64,000 nt of DNA from Cristatella mucedo (Eukaryota; Bryozoa; Phylactolaemata; Cristatellidae), in the NCBI GenBank assembly GCA_009760855.2, contig WPIO01000010.1, forward strand, positions 5,685,501 through 5,749,500, in the 5' to 3' direction. The translations under genes and the position numbers were made by a program. How positions within the stretch are numbered: position 1 is the first letter of the stretch; each line of letters begins with the position of its first letter. This document shows positions 54,401 to 62,420 of this stretch, one piece after another. The notes under the pieces were generated by a model. It saw only the letters and a list, made by a program, of their open reading frames with translations, was not told the DNA's origin and did not search any database.

Positions 54401-56332
54401 CTATTTGTTTCTTTTTGATATAATAGTAATTGATTTAGAAGACAAAAAGCCAGTTATACAATGAAATCATATATTTAAGAAAAAACTGCTATTGCGTGCT
54501 TTTACCGCGTGCAAACTTTTTGGGGTTACTAGCATGGTGCGCTTTTATCGGCGCCCTTTTTTCTTTCGGGTTTTCGTTACGGTATCAGTCCAAAATTCCG
54601 CCGCAGGAGATAGTCTTGCACTGTTTCAAGGATGTTACGCTATAAGTTCATAAAAGTGAACGATTAGGAACTTACAAGGTACATGGAATGGTCGATTCAT
54701 ATTCTTACAATGAACCTTGATCGGTGAAGAAACAATATTTTAATCAGGCAGGCTGTTCGGAGGCAGAATAGGCAATGAGCGGCGAACGTTAAATTATAAT
54801 TGAAAGAATACGAGGCTGATGGAGATGCAATAGCTATTTTTTGACTAGCTCATTGATGGAAGTGAATTCAACGATATCGGCCGTGTAATTTTGAGCTTTT
54901 ACGTGTTAGTTAATTGCACTTCGAAAAAATTTGAAGTTGTATATTATTGCTCACATCCTGAGGGTGGAGTTGCAGAACAGAATAATTTGTTATTCCGTCC
55001 CTTTCATGTAGGTACTTAAAGAAGCAGTCAGGCACCGATGTCGGAGGCGTCACCTTAATACTCAGAAATTTACGAGGCGTATTTATATACCCCCATTTTT
55101 TACACTTGCACGTGGCAGTATAAATCTACATAAATAGAATTTGTTACATGCGTGAATCAATATATATACGTGTATATACATACCTCGTATGTGTGTGCTC
55201 AAGTTACTTATAAATTTACCACCGTTTACATTCAAATTGCATACATAAAACTAGGAAACGACGCTGTTGGTTATTAAAACTCGCATTTACACGAAGCCCT
55301 AATAATCCCTTCTATTAATACCTAATAATCATAATTCATTCCTATCAAGTTTAAAAATTCTGAAATGGTAGGTCAAATAAAGTGATACAATATATTATTT
55401 CCGCAGTCACAAGAGCATTAGCAAAAGCCACCCACACGGACGGAGTAAATCCTCAAAAGTACGTGTATAGACTTGAGGTTGAAACGCTCGATCTATTAAC
55501 CATGGTTTGCGATTCGAATTAAGAACCAAGTGTAAGACAGTGACTTGTAGTCAATTTGAAAAGAAATTCACAGGTAATTGTGGAGCTTTGGTGAGCTTTC
55601 TGTGCTCGCACCGCTCCAAAGCACTCTCTGCGGAGAATGCTTTCAATAAGTTATTGCTACATTAAATTTAGTAATCTGAATTTATTCACACAACGAACCA
55701 ACACTTAACATATTTTTAGTTTTGAATCAGAGTTTAGGCTTCCTCCGCTTATCATCTGCACTTGAATTAGTGCCAGAGAACCGTACCAGCAGGAGCTGCC
55801 GGGTGCATTTCCGCTTGGCCTCTCGTTGGCACCACACTGGTTAAATCATGACGAGCCTGTCCGATTACATGGTGTTTAATGCTTTCTTGAAAAAATTGAT
55901 AATCGTGTTTTTGAATTTAAGGAATTTATTTTCTGGTGATAAACCCACTTAAGCTTACTTCCTGTGAAACGCTGGATTAAGTGCCATCCTCTGAACAGCC
56001 CATTTGTCGTAGTCTGTCTGCGTGACGAGGCCTTCACCCAGACCCCTGTCAATGGAAGAAAGATGCCCGTTAAAAATCAGGCCATCAGGTCACATTGAGT
56101 GGCAGGTAGAAAATTTGAGGCAGAAGCTGGCACAGTGGTCTAAATGGCAGAGAAGTAGGTGTATAGCACTTACCGTTCTCCGAAAATGAAACCGACGTAG
56201 TTATAAAATGTCGCCTTAGGGAATGCTCTTGGATGTTGGAGGAGAACGTGCTTGATAATTTCTGGATCGATGCATGATATAAAATGCTTGTGGGAAATGA
56301 ATATGACAAAGGTGTAGCCATAATTCAGATGC
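32695..56332 (-). CDS. CYP46A1-like: CYP46A-like cytochrome P450 gene, ten exons seen (N- and C-terminal exons missing)
   Basis: Seen: ten minus-strand exons with good splice sites and matching phases (56332-56174, 56045-55959, 53790-53652, 53538-53428, 46327-46171, 45719-45657, 39676-39604, 38173-37978, 33010-32919, 32764-32695) give 382 codons with no stop. They carry [19 protein letters not shown] before helix C, the I-helix GQETS, KETLR (ExxR), the FNPERF segment and [10 protein letters not shown] (heme Cys). The order and spacing follow CYP46A1, a membrane-bound cholesterol 24-hydroxylase of the ER. Inferred: a heme monooxygenase acting on a sterol-like substrate; the substrate is not certain. 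About 50 residues at each end (membrane anchor with proline hinge, and the C-terminal beta region) were not located. The last exon should lie between about 24.2 and 32.7 kb. The introns are AT-rich and full of LINEs. Confidence 0.88.
32919..33010 (-). CDS. CYP46A1-like: CYP46A-like exon: PERF motif
   Basis: The acceptor is attccttag|TTT and the donor GATCG|GTAAAT. It encodes [20 protein letters not shown] and then [10 protein letters not shown]. The Arg of PERF completes the E-R-R triad. Confidence 0.9.
33178..33900 (-). mobile_element. LINE A 5'-part fragment, degenerate
   Basis: It corresponds to the region just before the reverse-transcriptase palm: ggagtgattagctctaaaat is the complement of the RANHS segment. 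On the minus strand, [20 protein letters not shown] parallels the copy at 44.65-45.1 kb. Confidence 0.6.
34380..35910 (+). mobile_element. LINE A, nearly continuous reverse-transcriptase copy
   Basis: ORFs 34389-34928 ([50 protein letters not shown]) and 34975-35745 (C-terminal region) are separated by a stop and short indels. The catalytic box is altered to DADD. The tail at 35845-35910 is aagcgcctagaaagaaatta ... (ATT)n. The non-LTR clade is L2/CR1-like by motif. No endonuclease domain is present. Confidence 0.88.
36185..36365 (-). pseudogene. P450-like orphan segment inside the CYP46A-like gene (weak)
   Basis: The minus-strand frame encodes [20 protein letters not shown] and then [13 protein letters not shown], followed by a stop. 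The hydrophobic strand followed by a DD/DP-x-x-ALLT pattern resembles the beta1-helix B segment of P450s, but the piece sits between the K-helix and PERF exons of the gene, where it cannot belong. It may be a stray exon of another P450 or a chance resemblance. Confidence 0.25.
37978..38173 (-). CDS. CYP46A1-like: CYP46A-like exon: K-helix KETLR
   Basis: The acceptor is cattttag|A and the donor GTTAAT|GTGAGG. It encodes [19 protein letters not shown], then [17 protein letters not shown] (ExxR plus the LYP...R block), then [12 protein letters not shown]. It aligns without gaps with the CYP46A1 K-helix region. Confidence 0.92.
38174..40850. other. P450 introns, AT-rich
   Basis: Apart from the I-helix exon (39604-39676) no coding homology or repeat family was seen. 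Confidence 0.45.
39604..39676 (-). CDS. CYP46A1-like: CYP46A-like exon: I-helix GQETS
   Basis: The acceptor is ctttgcag|GT and the donor CAGAA|GTATGT. It encodes [19 protein letters not shown] and VLQK. GQETS is the (A/G)Gx(E/D)T oxygen-activation motif, with Gln where CYP46A1 has His. Confidence 0.9.
40854..41011 (+). mobile_element. SINE A copy, near consensus
   Basis: gtgagctggtttggttcagc starts the head. ggctcgagccccgaggcata and gcgcctgaatagagattaag follow, and the end is a (TTA)n tail. It lies in an intron of the CYP46A-like gene. Confidence 0.88.
41190..41660 (+). mobile_element. Degenerate LINE A-like 3' fragment
   Basis: [20 protein letters not shown] parallels [20 protein letters not shown], and the end (gatagagatatagttctctg ... 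tttattatt) resembles the LINE A tail. Confidence 0.5.
41935..42330 (-). mobile_element. Probable non-LTR C-terminal fragment
   Basis: The minus strand reads [20 protein letters not shown] with stops upstream, similar to the hWNxLPxxIRxxxxxxxFK end of CR1-type reverse transcriptases. The family is uncertain. Confidence 0.4.
42583..42957 (-). pseudogene. Unrecognised frame-shifted coding remnant with a PCNA-box-like C-terminus
   Basis: Two overlapping minus-strand frames look coding. One runs [20 protein letters not shown], then [19 protein letters not shown]. The other takes over at an A7 run (about 42720-42726) with [14 protein letters not shown], a GRPKK AT-hook-like core and [11 protein letters not shown], then stops. 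QPSILSYF fits the Qxx[IL]xx[FY]F PCNA-interacting pattern. A one-base indel in the A7 run would join them. It lies next to the 3' end of a LINE A copy, inside a P450 intron. The protein family was not identified. Confidence 0.35.
42958..45115 (-). mobile_element. LINE A, longest copy (about 2.15 kb)
   Basis: From the (AAT)n tail at 42961 it encodes, in several broken frames, the C-terminus (43588-43190), [34 protein letters not shown] (YADD altered to YVDN), [20 protein letters not shown] (44637-44185) and the pre-RT linker to 45035. No endonuclease was found upstream of it. Confidence 0.88.
45657..45719 (-). CDS. CYP46A1-like: CYP46A-like exon: start of I-helix
   Basis: A 63-bp exon between atattttag|TT and GGCAG|GTGAGT. 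It encodes [20 protein letters not shown], and the next exon supplies GQETS. It aligns with LLDNFVTFFIAGHETS. Confidence 0.87.
46171..46327 (-). CDS. CYP46A1-like: CYP46A-like exon: helix G-H region
   Basis: The acceptor is ttcattcag|TGG and the donor CACG|GTAGGT. It encodes [20 protein letters not shown], then VIRERLENL, then [14 protein letters not shown], matching the VQRRREAL...VPADILTQILKA block. A decayed duplicate lies about 430 bp upstream of it in the gene. Confidence 0.87.
46640..46759 (-). pseudogene. Decayed tandem duplicate of a CYP46A-like exon
   Basis: This matches exon 46327-46171 base by base over most of its length, with an acceptor-like ctatccag|. [14 protein letters not shown] parallels [13 protein letters not shown] in the real exon. 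Two in-frame stops replace the YRHH segment and Trp is lost at the start. The flanking intron is also similar (ctgatgtgagccaagtag against ccgatgtaagaaaagtaa), so the duplication took exon plus flank. Confidence 0.7.
47595..48195 (+). mobile_element. LINE A 3' copy
   Basis: It starts at the CHITPLL equivalent and runs [20 protein letters not shown] to the untranslated region, with tail ccgcctagaaagagattgaa and (ATT)n. Confidence 0.8.
48225..48750. repeat. Local repeat built on a ggctcactcg motif
   Basis: Four related units (ccataggctcactcgctg, cacgggctcactcgacg, cgcaggctcacgtattc, ccacaggctcactcaacg) are spaced by 80-180 bp. Two are preceded by the same ctcagcgaag block and a gcac..gcgtcacgtg-like segment. 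No coding content was seen. Confidence 0.6.
48375..48505. repeat. Compound (TA)n/(CA)n microsatellite
   Basis: TA tracts alternate with acacacaaacaaacaccc and tgtgtatata segments. Confidence 0.93.
49436..51731. mobile_element. TIR element with GTCCCC/GGGGAC terminal repeats
   Basis: The left end (49436-49495) and the complement of the right end (51731-51605) both carry atgtccccatacaaaaa followed by a gtccc..acaaaatgtccccac motif. About three such units lie on the left and six on the right. The inner 500 bp on the left and 140 bp on the right, around a nested LINE, have no ORF, so it is non-autonomous. The superfamily was not assigned and the target duplication is unclear. Confidence 0.65.
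49992..51434 (-). mobile_element. LINE A, best-preserved copy, nested in the TIR element
   Basis: An intact 387-codon minus-strand frame (51396-50233) covers [52 protein letters not shown] (YADD altered to YAHD) and the full C-terminus. The 3' end has (AAT)n at 49998. A 28-bp direct repeat (49964-49991 and 51435-51462) flanks it as a target-site duplication. It is 5'-truncated just upstream of the palm domain. Confidence 0.9.
52779..52930 (+). mobile_element. SINE A copy
   Basis: gccgagctggtttggcccag is the head. The B box is changed to gggctggagcccc, and the tail gcgcctggatagagattaag ends in (ATT)n. Confidence 0.85.
53428..53538 (-). CDS. CYP46A1-like: CYP46A-like exon: AFG motif
   Basis: The acceptor is atattttcag|CTC and the donor CCGGAG|GTAAGT, phase 0 at both ends. 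It encodes [13 protein letters not shown] and then [11 protein letters not shown], matching KAAFGMETS...FLPG. Confidence 0.85.
53652..53790 (-). CDS. CYP46A1-like: CYP46A-like exon with GC donor
   Basis: The acceptor is ttcatcag|G. The exon ends TCGCAG|GCAAGT, a GC donor in otherwise strong consensus. It encodes [20 protein letters not shown] through [11 protein letters not shown], parallel to SLMETFNEKAEQLVEIL...TAMDILAK. Confidence 0.85.
53791..55958. other. P450 intron, AT-rich
   Basis: A 2.2-kb intron between the helix C exon and the next exon. No mobile element was recognised. Confidence 0.5.
55959..56045 (-). CDS. CYP46A1-like: CYP46A-like exon: helix C region
   Basis: The acceptor is cattgacag|G and the donor GGAA|GTAAGC. 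It encodes [20 protein letters not shown] and LNPAFHRK, matching the G.GLV...YE.WH.QRR...AF.R block. The Trp and Arg that contact heme propionate in P450s are present. Confidence 0.88.
56174..56332 (-). CDS. CYP46A1-like: CYP46A-like exon (second coding exon): helix B region
   Basis: The acceptor is caaattttag|G and the donor GAACG|GTAAGT. It encodes [20 protein letters not shown] and [21 protein letters not shown], aligned with YGPVVRV...SPESVKKFL...LQTVFGER of CYP46A1. The first base completes a codon from an upstream exon that was not found. Confidence 0.85.
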
Positions 56333-57179
56333 CTAAAATTTGAATATAACATTACAGTGTTCAAAGAATGTACGAAGCACCCAGAAGCGCCTATTCGACA
56401 GTATTCCCACGGAAACCTGGTTCGATCGTTTGCACTCACCTAATTGCAGTTATGAAATTACTATATATCTATTGGCCCTATCTATCATTTGACATTGCTT
56501 ACGACACCAGTCAATTGCACACATTAAAAACAAAGAGATTTATATTTACCAGGATCTAAAGTTTATTGCAGTGATTTTTCGTCACGCGGTGGCTGTGTGA
56601 GCTTACGGTGAATGGTCGCATCGTAGGCATTCTTCGCTCGAATGAATGGTATTTTCAGGGGAGTAGGATTGGCAGTACCTCAGCCTCCCTTGCAAAAAGT
56701 TTGTCTAATGTTATTGTGGAACGTTGTGGTTACTTTTTGTATCTAGCCACTGATAACCCTCCACTTCCCTAATCGCGTGGCACCCTGACAACATGACCTA
56801 ATGAATAAGTGCTTTATAAATAGCCAGTTTTTGAGCTGCCGCCATTGTGGTAGGATAGCAAAATACTGAAGCTGCAGTCAGCGAACGGCTGAATTGGTTT
56901 TCATTCTCAACCGACAGCACGTCATTTGCAGCATTAGCATCATTGCCTCCTCTGCTTTCAAAGTACTAGTTGCTAAGAAACTATCTACTGAAGGCTGAGA
57001 ATTGTTATGCAGTTTAATAACACCAAAAGATGAAAGCTATTTACTGCTAATCAAAGGAACCTAGACATGTACAAGCATTAATAGTTTAAAGGGACAAGAG
57101 AACAAGTTTCATATAAAATATATTCTACGCCACTGGGTTGTTTACAAAAAAATATGTCATATAAGAAATTGCTGAATCC

Positions 57180-57425
57180 CAGAGGCGAGGCCAGGATTGG
57201 AGCGCCGGGTTGTCATGGGGGTCTGTGGGGCTTGGAGTCCCCTGTAAAGGGGCTCTGGGGGGCGTCCCCAAGCGCCCGCGGCAAGCAAAGATTGGCCGAA
57301 ATGGCCTGACAGGTCACACTCGGCTCCCACTTACCAGGCCATGGGTGCAGCTGCAACCCCTGCCACACCCCCTGACTTCGCCTCTGCCTACTCACCAATG
57401 TGACATAAGCTCTGCGAAAGTAGGT
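57180..57425. repeat. Isolated GC-rich segment
   Basis: It contains gggggtctgtggggcttgga, gggctctggggggcgtcccc and CT/C-rich complementary runs in an otherwise AT-rich stretch upstream of the P450 exons. It looks like a dispersed GC-rich repeat rather than an exon. No long frame with protein-like content was found. Confidence 0.4.
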
Positions 57426-57959
57426 CCTTTTTTTATTGCTGCCGTCAATATTCTCAGATGTCCCAGGAAAAAGCTGTAGTTAGATATCAAAAAAAGGATA
57501 TCGGTTAGACGTCAACAGTTTGAACTTATCAGATGTCACTATTTAAAAATCAGTGCACTGAAATACCACAATAAAGCAGTCATCTGAAGGCGAGTTTACA
57601 GGTGCTTCGCAAGCAATTCTTAGACTTCTGATTCTCACGCAAAACAGTTTCGGAGCAGCAATATCTGCTGGTCTGTTGCAAATTATGGCATCAGCTTTCC
57701 AGCTGTCATCGAGCATTATGATTTTCCAACTCTATACTGGCCTCATTTGTGAGTCCAAGTCGCAGTGTTTTCTATGAAATATGCGTTGTCGGCAAGCTCA
57801 GCGCTTTTTATTTCCACTCAATTTTCCGAATGCTGTAATACTTGATTTGGTGTTATTTTTTAGATAGAAAGATTTAAAGGCTGCTAGTTTGAAAATGAAT
57901 CGTGTAGATTTATTCTTCAACTATACAGGATCGTGAATAACCTTTATTTTGGTCCAAGA

Positions 57960-58205
57960 TTTCAGTTAGTTTCCCAGTACAGCTGAAGTGATCTGATGCT
58001 GTACTGGTGGGTCATCAGTCAGAATCCTTTCTCTCAGACTCAGGAGCGAGCGCAGCTTTTTCCTCAGGATAAAAAAATGAATCCTACGTCTTAAGCTGAG
58101 CCCTATGGGGAGGTAAGTGTTGCATTTCTCCACAAGATCTCTCCAATGCACTAATATTTCGGGCCACTTGACAGATATGAGGCTAAAAATGGGGTCACGT
58201 TCCAA
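57960..58205 (-). mobile_element. Possible LINE linker-region fragment (weak)
   Basis: The minus-strand frame WPEILVHWRDLVEKCNTYLP and then LRRRIHFFILRKKLRSLLSL is basic and helical, like the linker between endonuclease and reverse transcriptase in non-LTR ORF2. No diagnostic motif was found. Confidence 0.25.
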
Positions 58206-59197
58206 TCAAGTGGTTCTCATAATTTTTTTTTAAGTTAGAGAACGAAAGCTATAAGAAAACTAAAGCTCTTAAAACTTCTAAAGTGCTCAAGGTCACCATC
58301 TACAATGTCTTTAGTGCTGCAAGCGTGACTGGCCCCTCTCGAGGCTGCCATATAAGCCATGCAAATCTCTTTGGCCTCTTTCAGAAATAAATTATTGTAC
58401 CATCTGTCAGAAGAATCGCAACTTTGTCAGGAAGTAGGCCATGTATGAATGCTCACCACCTGTCAGCAAGGTCTCGCAATCTCTTGACTATCAGCGTATC
58501 TTTACTTAAAAGAGCCTGCAGCTCTGAGCCCAAGGCGACCAAAAAAGCGTCTTTAGAAGCCGCTTAAAACAATACTGGTGGCCTCATTTGGTGTGAAATA
58601 AGCTAGCTGCAGAATGCACTCTATTAGGTAGATTTATTAAGCTCTGTCTGTAATAATAACGGAGGTCCATCGCAATAAAAAAAACATGCATTCTGGGATG
58701 CTCGCCATGAGCAGCCCAGAATGGTTCTTTTGTTCACTTGTGAGAACAGCGAACTTCATTTCAGGAGGAGTTAAGCATCGCATTCACGCCTTCCCGAAGA
58801 ACTCGTTAGACCAGTTAATTGGCTTCCCACAAATGAGAACCCAAGGCCATAATAGGGCCATAATGCCAAATATCCATTTTTCGGCGTGTGCAAGATTTTC
58901 TCATTGCTCACGCTAAACATGTACAAGTCCTCTTTAAGAAAAGTTTTGCAGTGGGAACCTGCTGTGAAAGTATTGACCACTGCAGTAGCACTTTAAGTCC
59001 ATTTAAAACAGCACTGGTTACACCGTTTAGAGAAGCAATAGGGTCATGCAGAGCAGTCTGAAAAGAAATTACGACCCATATGAGGAGTACGTGAAGCAGC
59101 TCATAAAAAGCCCCGATAAGCAAGCTTCTTGAGCCAGTTGCTTAGCATGGCGCTCCCTTCCTGCAAATCTGACACAGCCAACATGGATTGGCTACCA

Positions 59198-59447
<250 letters not shown>

Positions 59448-59542
59448 TGGGAAAGCCCTGCGTGCGCGTTCCCGACACAGATGCTGCACGGTTGCAGGGG
59501 CATTGTCGTCGTCTTTCGGTTCTTCCGGTAGGGAAGGAATGT

Positions 59543-60345
59543 AATATGTATAGCCCAACCAAAGCCTACGCGGCTTTTGGTGCGCATTCGGGGGCCAACA
59601 GACTTCGTCTCACGTAACAAAGAGAAAGTGAGAAGCATTGCAGAGTCAGGAGAGCAGTTGAGGTAGTGAGTAGCATGGAAGTAGCAGCCCAGGACCGCTG
59701 AAAAGAATGAGCCATAGTCGGCAACAGGAGAGTATTTGTCGTTGCATAAGATAGTGGAAGCAAGTTCCAAAGTCTAGGACCTGCAGAGCTAAAGCTTCTG
59801 TCACCAACTGTCTTTAAGCAGAGGAATGAAACAGCTAATTTGTTGTCCACACAGGACCTGAGGGCACGAACAAGCTGAGACTGGCGCAGCAGTTCAGCTA
59901 GGTACGAAGGAGCCAATCCGTGGCGGGCCTTGTGGGTCAGCGTAAGAACTTTGCCCTGTATCCGTTGCTCAACCGGCATCCATCCTAGCTCTTTTAGCAA
60001 AGGAGATACGTGCTCAAACTTCTGGGACTTGAAGACTAGCCTTGCAGCCATAGCCATTGCAGTGGCCTAGTTGCTTTCTTTGGTAGCCCAGCCAAAGGAG
60101 AATTACAATAATCAAGCGGAGACAGAACTAAGGGGCTAGTTAAATTTTTGCAAGCCACTGTGGACGACAGCTCCTAATCCTTGATAGAGATTGGACGTGA
60201 TGGCTAGCTTTAGAAGCAGTCTTCCGAATGAAGTTTTTAAAATTGAGGCAGCTGTTGAAAACGACACCTAAATTTCGAGCACGCGGTGATGGTCGCACAA
60301 CAGCAATACCCATTAAAAGAGCAAAGCCCTGCCACATGACTCACG
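59543..60345 (-). mobile_element. LINE B copy with readable reverse-transcriptase C-terminus
   Basis: The minus-strand ORF 60057-59566 reads AARLVFKSQKFEHVSPLLKE, LGWMPVEQRIQGKVLTL and GDRSFSSAGPRLWNLLPLS, a CR1-like C-terminus. Further upstream (60337-60140) comes RNLGVVFNSCLNFKNFIRKT. It is 5'-truncated at about 60345. Confidence 0.8.
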
Positions 60346-61129
60346 GAATTCGTACCACTAGCAGCCACTCTTTATGAGCGGTAGATCTGTTTGAAGTCAA
60401 CGAACAGCTTGGCCCCAGAAGGTTTTTCCTGTTTGCACATTCTGAGATCACTGAAAACCGGCGGCGGAAAAGCCGCTGTCATCCGCGCCTCTTTCAACGT
60501 CGAACATGGCTCGATTCCTGCTAGCAAGCTATAGAATCTCTTGTTATCACCCCAGTCAAGTAATCTGAGTTCAATTCCAGTCAAGTAATTTTTCTTAACA
60601 GAGCATTTCTTCTAATTGATCGTTGGAAGGACTGAATGAATTAGGGACTTCATCCCACTACTGCCGCATCTGCCGGACTGCAAGCCTTCATCTCCCTGGC
60701 CTTCTTCTTTCTTTCTTATTCTTTCTTCCTTCGCTCATGTCTCTCTATAATAATTGTTGCTAAATTGGTCTCACAGGCTAAACAATAATACCCACTGTCT
60801 TCTGAACACAGTCTCAACAGCACTCCTTACGAGGAGCACTGGTTTGTTTCTGCCAAATTAAAAAAAATATTGCCAACGCGTCCCTAGTTACGCGTGAAGT
60901 CTCATTCCATCTGAACAGAGCAATTTTCAGGCAACAAAAAGTCCACCTTAGATCGCGTAAGTTGGAATGACTTTCCTCCCAACATCTATCTACCGCGATT
61001 TTTCAAGACAATATAACGAGTGGTGATCAGGCAAGTAAACGATCGTATCAGCACATCAGAGCATGTTTGCAAGTTGGGCTTAGAACCACTACTGAACAGT
61101 GGTAATCAGGATAGCGGATATGTACTAGT
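60346..61129. other. Unassigned sequence
   Basis: It holds a pyrimidine-rich stretch (ccttcttctttctttcttat at about 60700) and a short minus frame at 60372-60584 with no family resemblance. Confidence 0.35.
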
Positions 61130-61912
61130 TCAAGGTATTTCAACGGCATTTGGCATCATTGAAAGCCATATTCATTTTTAATGCTTCTCAAACAGCTGAG
61201 CTGCCACTAGCAAAGTGCTAAAATGGGCCAGGTCTTACTTAAGTTATATATCCCAATATGTGGATGTAAATGGCTGTCAATCACTTAGAGAGAACTTTTG
61301 AAATATGGGATACTTGAAGTTTGATTGTATGTCCTCTTCTCTTCCCTATCTATAGGTTCCCTCTAGCCGACTTCTTTGCCAACGTCATCTTTGCTTTTAT
61401 TTATAGACCAGGAACGCCGAACTAATTATTCTACGACCCTTCGAAGCCTATCTCCACCTCTGACGACTTGCCAGATTCTCCTGCAGCCAGACAATCGACA
61501 TTTTCGATGGCTAATAAATACCTGCAGCTTAATGATGAAAAAACCAACCTCATAGTTAAGGGCAAACCACATGCTACCCGAAGGTTTTAAGACCTCACTC
61601 TCAAAATTGGTTCGTCGCTCAACTCATCAATCCCGCGATGCCTGCCCGTAACGTGGGGTTGATATCATAATGACATTTAAAAACGACTTGTCATTAGATT
61701 AAAGGATTTTCTTCATAGTCAAGGAGGCCCAATCTCACCTATGATAATATTAAAAATATGGCATTTTTAAAGTGCCCTCAGAGAACCAAATATATTTCCA
61801 GGAACTTTACATACCGTGGCAATCAATCTATATAATAATACATAGTATAATAGTATAATCGTATAATAATAATAATAATAGTAATATATAGTATAATATA
61901 TATATATAATAG

Positions 61913-62006
<94 letters not shown>

Positions 62007-62420
62007 TAATCTATATAATATCATCGAAATGAGGGTTTTCCTAGATCGGAGTGAGACTTCTAGTTCACACGGTTAGAAATCACGACTAAATTACTGAAAT
62101 TTTGTCCATTCAGAAATCCCGGTAACTTTCACAAATAGCCTACAACCGGTATACAACTAAGAAGATCGTCTTGTCTGTCGTCAGCGGTAGCTTCCGTATC
62201 AAATCACTCTTGTTCGAGGTTGACTGACTCAATCAAGCATCCATTCTGTAACGAGATCCCTAGCCTGGCTTACATTTTTCGCAACTTACGTTACCAGCCT
62301 ACCAATCGGATTTCCTCAATCCTTTATAGTGCTCTCGCCCCCCCCCCCCGCCAGCTCCTCTGCATCCGGTTTTCTCAACGTCCCTCTCCCAAGAACTAAA
62401 ACTAAAATATTGTGATGATC
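61130..62420 (+). mobile_element. Old LINE A-like copy with nested tail and (TA)n
   Basis: Decayed plus-strand matches include NGCQSLRENF-type sequence, YLQLNDEKTNLIVKGKPH near 61525-61570 ([15 protein letters not shown] in good copies) and LVCRQR-like sequence at 62170. A minus-oriented tail (taaagtgccctcagagaacc) and a TA microsatellite interrupt it at about 61755-62030. Confidence 0.6.
61830..62030. repeat. (TAA)n and (TA)n microsatellites
   Basis: Irregular ataatagtataat units lead into a pure TA tract at about 61917-62003. Confidence 0.95.
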
